From NCBI GenBank assembly GCA_963210315.1, contig OY723308.1:372001-436000 (forward strand): DNA of 64,000 nucleotides, given 5' to 3'. How positions within the stretch are numbered: the stretch's first letter is position 1; each line of letters begins with the position of its first letter. The translations under genes and the position numbers were made by a program. Of this stretch, positions 56,401-64,000 are shown one piece after another. Source of the DNA: Rhynchopus euleeides. Its lineage: Eukaryota > Euglenozoa > Diplonemea > Diplonemida > Diplonemidae. The notes under the pieces are model-generated. The model was not told where the DNA came from. It did no database searches and saw nothing but the letters and a program-made list of their open reading frames with translations.

Positions 56401-59400
56401 CTGGTCATACTGTGCGGGGCAGGTGGAACAGTCCTTGCCCGTGTACTGCGCCGTGCACTCACAGACGCACTCACCATTGTTCGCCGAGACTCCGTTGCTT
56501 GCCCCAGCCTTGCAGTGAGTCCCTTGCGTGCACTGCACGCACTTGCCCGCAGACATGATGTAACCATTGGCCCCACTCGGCCCACACGCACTGCAGTCCA
56601 ATGACCCGCTGTAGCCCACCTTGCACTGGCACACACAGAGCGACCTGTCTGCACTGGAGCTGACAGAATCCGCATTGCCGCTGCAAGCCACCGCCATGTC
56701 GCACTGCACGCAGTTCACATTCAGTGGATCCGGGCTGATCCAGCCAGGCAGACACGTGGCGCAGTCGGAGTTCGTGTCGTACCCTGCCTGGCACACGGAG
56801 CAGTCCGGCCCGCCCCACTTGTTGGTGCAGGTGCACTGGCACTCCGCAGCAGCCCCACCCGCAGACGTCACAGACGAGGCCTTCCCCTGGCAGTGCACGG
56901 CAATGGTGCAGGTGTCGCACGTCGGGTAGTTGATGTAGCCAGCAGCACACCCGTCGCAGTCCGTGCCAGAGAACTGCAGGGCACAGGTCTGGCACTCCGA
57001 ACCGCTCCACTGGTTGCGGCAGGCGCACACACAGCTCGAACCTGACGGGGTCACCGACACGGCATGGCCGCTGCAGTTCTGCGCCACAGTGCAGTCGTAG
57101 CAGGTGCTGGGGTCATCCCGCACGAACGTACCCGCCACCTCACACACGTCGCAGTTGCCGATACCCCCCGTCAACGGATCCTTCGCTGGGGGCAGACACG
57201 TCTCACAGTGCGTCCCGTGCCAGTTGGTGGACTGGTCACACGCACAGCTGCATGTGTCAGTCAGAGGGTCCAGGCTCGGCGTCCCGTGGAAGTTGCAGTA
57301 CTCCGCATCACACAGATCACACTTCGGGAAGCCAGCCCTCCCAGTCGCGCACTTGTCGCAGAGGTCTGTGATGCGCTGCTGCGACTCCCCTGTGTAGAGG
57401 AACACCTTCGAGATGGACCCCTTGAAGTACTGGTTGTACTGGCCTTTCGGGGGGAACTCCTTGGTATTGCAGCCATCCCCGATGCAGCCATAGCGGTCGT
57501 ACGACGGGTTCCCAACGCCCTGCGGGAACACGTCGCTCTGCGCTGCCGCCACCACACCGTCCACCGAGATCTGTGCGGTGCCGGAGGCAGAGTCGTACGA
57601 CGCCACCACCCAATGCCACTTGTCGTCTGCAACGTCAACAGAGGCACACACCAACCCAGCGCCACCCTTGTCGTAGCCCTTCAGCGAGAGGCAGGGCGTG
57701 CCCTGCCCGTGGATGAACAGGCTGAACCACTTGGACCTGTCAAAGCTGAGAAGCGCAGAGTTGCAGTACGTCGACCCGCATTTGTCAGACGTCTTGAAGT
57801 AGGCCCCGACTGTGAGCGACTGGATGAGGTTCTGGTGGCTCGGGAAGGTGAGCGTCTTCACCCCGATGTAGTCCCTCCCGCCAAAGAGGAAGTGTGGCGG
57901 GTGGAAGGTCCCAGCGGCGGCGCTGTCACCGACGTAATCAGGTGCCCTGTCGTTGGCAGTCCCAACTGTGAGGTCGGCGTCATGCGCATGCCCCGACAGG
58001 TCGGCCCACGTCGTCGCAGTCCCATCGTACGTCGATGCGTCGTACATCAGCTTCAGAGTCCCGCTCTCATGGATGTACACCATCGCCTTGGAGATGCTCC
58101 CTGTGAAGTAGGTCGTCACACCCCCTTGGGTTGTCTGGCCGATCACCGTGGCAGAGGGGACGCCTGTCCCCAGGCCCTGCGGGTGCCACCCTGGGAGCGT
58201 CCCCTTCGCAGCGCCGTCGATGAAGATAGCCTTCGTCTTGCTGACGGAGTCGAAGGAAACGGTGGCGAAGTGCCAGGCTCCATCGTTAACAGGGCTGTCG
58301 CTGCAGAGCACCTGGTTCTGGATGTCAGCAGCGCTGGTTGCGAAGCACAGGTTGCCGGTGCTGCCGTCGATGTACAGCGAGAAGAATGCGCTGCCGGCGT
58401 CAATCAGAGCCCCGTTGCAGTACTGCGAGCCGCAGGATTGTGTTGTCTTGAACATCACAGACGCAGAGAAGGAGTGCACACTGCCTGCACCGTTGAAGTT
58501 CAGCCCAGCTGGCGTGATGCCCGCATCTCCCTTGAAGGCGAACGAGGGGTGTCCCTTGTCGGTGCCGGTGATGAACTCAGGCTTCTGTGCTGCGACCGCT
58601 GCGTGGTGCTGGTTGCCGCTCTCATCCTCCCAGACCCCGCTGATGTAGTGCCCCGCATCCAGGAGCAGAACCAGACCCAGGTCGTCCGTCGCATGGGTCA
58701 CCACTGCGGCGACATTCTCAAACGTGTAGAGCGTCTGGTTACACGTCTCGCATTGTGCACCGGAGAAGGCCCCGTCACAGGCGCAGATGCACGCCCCACC
58801 TGGCACCGAAAGGCTCACCGTGCCCACCCCGTGGTTGCTGCAGTGTGCTGCGTTGCAAGGGGCGCAGGCAGGGCCGAAGTGTCCGTCTGCACACTTCTCA
58901 CACTTGTCGGGTGTGCCGGGCTCCAGGACGTAGTTGCTCGGGCAGATGCTGCAGTAGTCCCCTGCCCAGGCACCGCTGCACTGGCAGCTGCACTTGTCGG
59001 CCGATGGGATGGGTGTGCCGTGGTCGTTGCAGAAGGATGTGTTTGACTGCGTCACGCCCCCCACCGTGGCCTGGCAGAGGAAGCACGTCGGGTACGACGC
59101 GTACCCCGGGAGGCACTCCCCGCAGTTCTTCGTAGCGTCGAAGGGGGCAGGGCAGGTGGCGCAGTTGTCAGGCGAGTTCATATCGAGGCGGTGTGCCCCC
59201 GAGGCAGCCATGGTCGCGTTGTAGCTCCACATGTTGTCGCAGTCGCAGGTGCACTCGTGCCCGCGGCGGATCATCTTCCCGTTGCCGTTGCACATGCTGT
59301 CCGAGCATGTCTTGTCGCAGGCAGGGTAGGTGTACTTCCCGTAGGCGCAGGCGTTGCAGTTCACCTTCTCCTCGAAGGTGCCACCCATGATGTAGGCGTG

Positions 59401-62400
59401 CCTGTTGTTCCCAGTCAGGTCCTTCAGCCAATGCAGCTTCGATGTGTCCGCCTCGTTGTTCGTCCCCGCCTTGATCCCCGTCTTGCAGGGAAGCGTCGCG
59501 GGCCCCGCGGTCGCGTCAAACGTGCTCTCTCCACAGTTCCAGGTCAGCTTCTCCCCTGTCCCCGCCACACCCTGGTTACGGTAGTACGCAACAAGCCCAT
59601 CCTCCGTGCCGGTGTACACCGTGTCAGCCGAGGCACGCATATTCACCGCATCCTTTGCAATGCTGAAGAGCGCATAGTCGATCAGCTCCCCGTTCGTCGC
59701 TGTGGTCGTATCCCCCCTGCCTGAGCCCATCGCGAGAATACTGTAGTCCCCGTTGTACAGCGTGCCTCCCAGGAAGGCGTTGCCGCGGTTCTGCCCAAAG
59801 CACGCATCCTCCACACCGTTGACATAGACACAGATCGCTGGGGTCCACCGCCTGTGCCGGATGGCAACGGTGTAGCGCGTCATGGGGCTGATGACCGTGA
59901 AGAGGGTGAGCCACTGGTAGCTTGTGTGGTCGTGGAAGTTGATCTGCAGATACCCCGCAGTGCTCCCCGGCTGGAACCACACCCGGGTGAAGGGGAAGCG
60001 CAGGTCGCGGTTCCGCTGCGCCGGGTCGCTGTAGGTCAGGCCCAGCAGGTTGTGGATGCCGACCCCCTCGAAGAGGCGGAACGAGATCTCCATCGTCATG
60101 TCGCGCAGCTGAAACCAAGTCTTCTCGCAGTCGTTGTTAGTGCACAGCTGGGGCAGCTGCACCCCACGGTTGTAGTTGTTAAGGCACGGCCCATAGGGGC
60201 CTGCCTCGGCCTCACACCCCGCCAGCCCTTCGTTATCCGGGTAGAGTGCAGGGTTCAGGTCGGCATGCGCACCCTCATCCATGTAAGGGGCGGGGCACTC
60301 CGAGCAGGTGGGTCCCGCGTAGTTCAGGGTGGCGTCACACTGGCAGCCACAGGCGGAATGGAGCCACATCTCGCCGTGCCAGTCGTCGGTCTTAGGGTCG
60401 TCATCTATCCCACCAAACTCGCAGATGTACCCCTGGATACTCCTGTGCGTCACCCGGTAGTCGTTCCACGCCCCCGTCTTGTAGAAGTGCATGAAATGCT
60501 CGCCGCCCTTGTTGTTGGGCTCTCCGCCTGCCCACCTGCTGTACTCCCCGTTCACAGGGCGCCCGTTGCCGCCGCCCTGCCAGAAGTGGCGCCCCTTCCC
60601 GCCTTCCTCCTTCCCTTCGGGGCCTGTGACCCACCGCCACTCATCCTCGACAGCCTCGTCAGAGGCACCCAGCCACCCCGACCCGTGCAGCTTGTTGATG
60701 ATGTACTGGTTTTCCTCGTCAGACGTGATGGTCGCGAGGTACCCACGCATGCCGAACAGCACTGCCGCCTCACACCCCTTGGCGGCATCCCAGAAGCTGA
60801 TCTGCGACGCCTCGAAATACTCGTAGATGTGCCCCGTGTCCTTGCTGAACACGCCAGGCGACATGGTGTAGACGATGCGACGCGCCGCAGTGCTGGTGCT
60901 GGAGGAGCGGAAGTGGATGTCCCTGATGTAGCTGCTCCAGATGGTGAAGTTCTCATGCTTGGGGGCGGTGTTCTTCGTCAGGACAAGCACACCCCCCTCT
61001 GCGTCCCAGTGCGCGTTCACATCCGGGTTAGACCCTGAGTAGAACAGCTCATCCTCGCCCTTCTGAAAGCCCTCTTCGATATCCACTGAGATGCCGCCCG
61101 TCGTCAGTGCGTTGCTAATGAGCAGCCCATCGAAAGGCTTGGCAGTCAGCCCTGGTTGGTACTGCGAATACACGCCCTTCCCGCCGTTCTTGCAGTGGTC
61201 GTCGCTGCAGGTGGTGCAGATGGGGTAGTCGAACTTGCCAGGCGCGCAGGCGTCGCAGGAAACCTGGTCGTACTTCTCGGGGCAGATCTCGCAGTGGTTG
61301 CCTGTCCAGTGCCCGTTGCATTTGCAGATGCACTCCGTGGCATCGATGGCTGGGGACCCGATGGGGTACCCCATGCCGCGCCCGTTGCAGGGGCTGGCGT
61401 CGCACCTCACCTTGCAGTCGCGGTGGGGCCCACCGATCCACCCGTCGGCACATTTGTAACACTCGTTGTCGCAGATGTTGCACTCGCAGTTGCTGCTCTT
61501 GCAGACAGCGCACTCCCCGAAGTTCTGATCCATCTCGTTGTAGGTCAGGGGGTGGTCATACACACGGATGTCGATCAGACACCCTTCGAACTTCCGCCAG
61601 CCGAACTGATTAGCATACCACCGCTTCACCTGCGAGATGTCAATCTGACGCCCGATATCCACGGTAGGACCCGCCACGCCGTTCTTATAGGTCATGGCCT
61701 TCCCACCAGGGAGCTGCACAAACCCAAACTGCAGCACCTCGCCGTGCTTCACAGGCTGGTTGAGCCCGGCATCGATGAGGGCCATCCCCTGTGTTGCCAC
61801 CTCAAGGAGACTCCTCGTCCCGTCGATGCGGAAGTTCAGGATATCCGCTCCTCCGGATGTCAGCATGAAGTTGAAAAAGGTATTCTTCCGATACTCAACC
61901 ACCGCCTGGATGCGGAACTCAACGGTGTACCCCACGTTGGGGTCGATGCTAGCCAGGGCATCTGCGTTCAGCGTGATAGGGGTCGGATTCGACACAACAT
62001 CGGCATGCGAGTCGAAACACCCGCTGTGCTTTGTGTTCCACGTCACAGGCGCTGTGAGGGATGCGTCAAACGGCGACCCGCCGCCCCCATCCTGAACGTG
62101 GATATCCTTCCACTGCGTCCCAACCAGGGGATACGACTCGCGGGAACGTGCATCGTAGTGCACCAGAAGGCCCTTTGAGACAACGTGAAACCTCTTCTTG
62201 GTGAAGTCCCAGTTCTGCTGCAGGCACCGCTCATCCACCACCTTGGAGTAGAGCCGCACACTCACAATGGAGCCCCGGTATGACTCAGGCAGCACAAAGG
62301 TCGACGGTGCCCCTCCCTGGCGCGCGTTGAGGATCCACCCCTTCGGGTCTGCTGTCCCCAGAGGCCTCTCGAGGTCAAGCCACTCCACAACCTTCCCGTC

Positions 62401-64000
62401 GTGGATGAATGCGGTCTTCTTCTCTGCGGATTTATACTGGACACCCACCTGCATCAGGACGCCGTTGGAAAATGGAACCTCGCCAAAATCAGGGGTGATT
62501 TTATACTTCAGGTCGTTGGAGTTCTCCTTGCAGACATAGGGGAGTGCCACGCTGCATGACTCGGGGAACACGCTGGGCGAGACTTGCTCCACACCCGAGG
62601 TGTCTGTGAGCTCCGACATCTTGGCACACAGGCTGGAGGGAGCAGAGGTCATGCGGTAGAAAGGGTTGGCCTCGTCAAACCTTGCCAGAACCTCCTCTGG
62701 AGTGAGGGGCCTGTTCCACACCGACGCGCGGGCGAACACCCCTGTGAAGGAGTTGGAGACGGGGTCTGATGTGGCACGCCTTCCGAGAGAGAATTTATCA
62801 CCAACGGAGTAGGAACGCACATCCGCTGTGGCAGATCCGTAGACAGCCCCGTTGAGGTAAACCGTGACATTGCTCCTGGCAGAGTCGTACACCGCGGCGA
62901 TGTGGATCCACTCCGTGTCGTGCAGCGGACCACCACCGAGGTTGCCCCTCGATGTGGGGTTGGAGGACCCGATGTAAAGGATGTTGTCCACCGGAGCCCA
63001 CGAGTCCCCATCACCCTCCCCGGGCGACACCGAGTCGAAGAGAGAGGAGGAAGAACCGGATGCGAGAGACATGATGGCCATGCCGTGCTGCTGCAGGCCC
63101 TTCACACCCTTGACCCACACCTCCAGGGTGCGGTCCTGCAGGCTCTCCGAGAGGTAAGCCCACGCCGCAGTTGTCCCATCGAGGTAAAGGCCTGCCTTCG
63201 AGATGACAGGCGTGCTGTCCCAGCCAAGGAGGCACATGGATGAGGGGGATGCACTCCCCTTCCCAGCGCAGAAGGTCATCAGAGGCTTGTTGGGTGCAGA
63301 GGCGAAGTCCCATTCTGCAAGGAGCCCGGATGTGACAGCCGACCCCGCCTTCGAGTCGGGGAGGAGCGGGAAGTAGCCCTTCGGGATCAGAACCGCGTTG
63401 TCGTTGTTGAGGTACTGCTCGCTGAGGGAGGGGCGCGTGGCCCCCACCCAGAATTCGTTCTGCAGGGTCTTGGCGGCGAGCCCCCTCACGAAGAGGAACT
63501 CTGCCTTGCTCTCAACGGAGGAGATGTGCGCCTTCTGTGCCTTGCAGGCAGACTCTGCGGAGGCTGCATCCAGAGGCGAGGAGAACACCTTATAGCAGTG
63601 TGCGTCGTAATACTCCCAGCCGACAGGGCAGCTCCGTGCAGCGTAGGAGACGTTCTGGTCGGAGGGGCCTGAGTGGACCGACAGCAGCTCCACCCCTGCG
63701 GAGTTGACGATGTTGCTCAAATGGTGCGCTTCGGACTGGCTCGCAGGCGCGATGACCATCTCAATGGTGTAGTCCCCCAGCCCATTCAGGGCAGACCCGT
63801 CCATCTCGATGTAGTCGGTGGCGGGGTACCCCGTGTCTGGGAAGGAGAACATGCCGTTGTGGTAGGGCTTCCAGTACTCCTTCCCGGAGGGGGCGTGCAG
63901 CGTGCCGTGCCTCCCCTTCCCGGAGAGGTCGGTGATCTGCGAGGGGCAGCTGGGAGTGCAGCCTGGGTAGCTCGAAGCCATGCCTGCGTCGTAGTACAGC
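38025..64000 (-). CDS. giant EGF-like/LamG/C-type lectin transmembrane protein, 5' partial
   Basis: Runs off the right edge. Exons here: 64000-39154 (no stop in more than 24.8 kb), 39061-38333 and 38144-38025, all phase 0. Introns are 92 and 188 bp, with donors GTATGC and GTCTGC. At least 8,564 residues are encoded. The ATG at 63981 is internal to a laminin-G-like domain, so the true start is outside the window. Order: LamG-like modules and two C-type lectin domains (64.0-59.4 kb); four or five EGF-like units; two LamG-like domains; about one hundred laminin-type EGF-like units (57.4-41.8 kb) with the recurring GYINYPxC and HCxGHA signatures; about ten beta-sandwich repeats; a transmembrane helix; and an acidic tail. 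It should be a type I surface protein forming a very long cysteine-bridged rod with lectin modules distal to the membrane. I know no named orthologue. Confidence 0.9.
38480..41790 (-). other. about ten membrane-proximal beta-sandwich repeats
   Basis: Units of about 100-120 residues start with a strand such as PTYAVSPL, YTVTTRG or TYSLTRG and contain a F.L.L....V segment. They end with a V(F/Y)VC..... strand (for example VYVCYEGPAGW, VFVCYRDS, FVCASVDDGKTW) and then FxI. Most have two conserved Cys. The repeats continue across the 92-bp intron. They have no recognised family; an Ig-like fold is inferred. Confidence 0.6.
51600..52195 (-). other. unidentified module of about 200 residues inside the EGF array
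   Basis: Between a CPSSF segment and CDRCSEGKVGY the EGF pattern is replaced by a non-repetitive sequence with few Cys (WEQVVRLQVTGGKVEG, VIFKVRINGNDATSRYYKV, VEIFLRR). It reads as a compact beta-rich domain that I cannot assign. Confidence 0.6.
53815..54085 (-). other. PAN/apple-like module nested in an EGF-like unit
   Basis: Inserted between HASAVATDV and CVCSCTAQW of one unit. GCWKAEGPGCC, then ESCKAACKARADCLAIEYGW and WCQFIGGKC follow the PAN/apple Cys pattern (C..C...C.A..Y....CxF). It is a likely protein- or carbohydrate-binding insert. Confidence 0.55.
57360..58740 (-). other. two tandem laminin-G/concanavalin-like domains
   Basis: Both have a LLLDAG or LMYDAS opening, a W.D.SG..HDA motif, a MFKTTQSCGSQYCN or YFKTSDKCGSTYCN strand pair, a W.F.TVSFDS.S.T..IFIDG edge and a FTGSIS/FKGSISK closing strand. 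The two are clearly duplicates. Confidence 0.75.
58740..59360 (-). other. short EGF-like block (four to five units)
   Basis: Contains CNACAYGKYTYPACDKTC, CATCPAPFD, CSICPSNYV and CETCNQTLY segments of the same laminin-type EGF pattern as the main array. Confidence 0.7.
59360..60190 (-). other. laminin-G-like domain
   Basis: MTMEISFRLFEG, RYTVAIRHRRWTPAICVYVN and IDYALFSIAKD form the usual strand series. LVAYYRNQGVAG ... WLKDLTGNNRHAYI opens a further LamG-like segment that ends at the next EGF unit. Confidence 0.6.
60400..60836 (-). other. C-type lectin domain B with canonical Ca2+-sugar site
   Basis: GHIYEYFEASQISFWDAAKGC starts the fold. GWLGASDEAVEDEWRWVTG, GGEPNN (about 60508-60525) and AWNDY (60457-60471) follow, and ICEFGG ends it. 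EPN plus WND is the mannose/GlcNAc-type calcium site of family C-type lectins. Confidence 0.85.
61510..62515 (-). other. laminin-G-like domains before the first EGF block
   Basis: GVQYKSAEKKTAFIHDGKVV and VSVRLYSKVVDERCL belong to one module; LLVHYDARSRESYP to KFEGCLIDIRVYDHPLTYNE form a second. Both end with the G.L.DIR.Y..... strand typical of concanavalin-like folds. Confidence 0.65.
62515..63640 (-). other. C-type lectin domain A split by a nested laminin-G domain
   Basis: CPVGWEYYDAHCYKVFSSPL to EFWVGATRPS (63630-63345) is the first half of a lectin fold. About 220 residues of LamG (LLAEWDFAS to ASVWNRPLTPEEVLARF, about 63325-62660) intervene. LCAKMSELTD to CSVALPYVCKEN (62640-62515) completes the lectin with its final disulfide pair. 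No EPN/QPD or WND site is seen in this copy. Confidence 0.75.

Larger units (their letters stand above)
41790..57360 (-). other. array of about one hundred laminin-type EGF-like units
   Basis: Units of about 45-50 residues carry ten Cys each. The typical path is C-x2-C, then HCxxHAxxVxS, a CxCxC cluster, a W-x-G-x-x-C-x-x-C segment, a Y/F-x(4-6)-C-x-x-C(A) segment, and GYINYPxC leading into the next unit. Unit sequences differ considerably, so the array is old or diversifying. It is interrupted only at 53.8-54.1 kb and 51.6-52.2 kb. Calcium-binding EGF consensus is not evident. Confidence 0.85.

Noticed and set aside
57064..59046. Plus-strand open frame of 660 codons
   Set aside because: Antisense shadow of the laminin-G and EGF coding region, explained by strong codon bias.

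Overview
This window is nuclear DNA from a GC-rich microbial eukaryote. Five spliced or intronless genes of known type, two genes of unknown type and one enormous gene cut by the right edge are visible, and all eight read on the minus strand. Every intron I could phase is GT-AG. Donors are mostly GTATG or GTGTG and acceptors mostly (C)ACAG. Intergenic DNA is full of poly-G/poly-C runs and hairpin-forming repeats. The COX5b-type protein has an extended N-terminus before its zinc-binding core, and the giant protein combines EGF-like, laminin-G-like and C-type lectin modules. An alveolate-type protist (chromerid, dinoflagellate or apicomplexan relative) would fit this and the single-strand gene order, but the placement is inference.

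Layout from left to right: a partial TH1-like/zinc-finger gene (1-2536, off the left edge); an IQ-like/coiled hypothetical gene (3374-5713) whose 5' flank is duplicated 834 bp upstream around a cloverleaf-like inverted-repeat structure; a six-exon CCAR/DBC1-family gene (7797-10680); a secreted metallophosphoesterase with two DNRLRE-type repeats (12406-14538); a five-exon cytochrome c oxidase subunit 5b-like gene (16810-18818); an AT74-type histidine phosphatase (20670-21701); a repeat island with a 531-bp foldback element (21.8-24.2 kb); a WWE-domain gene (24709-26877); an 11-kb gene-poor repeat region (26.9-38.0 kb); and the 3' end of a giant gene that fills 38025-64000.

The giant gene has one uninterrupted coding exon of at least 24.8 kb plus two short 3' exons, and encodes at least 8,564 residues in this window. 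Its order is laminin-G-like and C-type lectin modules, roughly one hundred laminin-type EGF-like units, about ten membrane-proximal beta-sandwich repeats, one transmembrane helix and a short acidic tail. It looks like a very long extracellular adhesive or sensing fibre anchored in the membrane. One lectin domain is split by a nested laminin-G domain, and the EGF array is interrupted by a PAN/apple-like module and by an unidentified module of about 200 residues.

The most unusual non-coding signal is a 66-bp element present eight times, in two arrays, each inside a long intron (of the TH1-like gene and of the COX5b gene). It lies antisense to the host genes. In its best copy it continues a short open frame and ends in a conserved hairpin, which suggests 3'-anchored relics of an undescribed retroposon.
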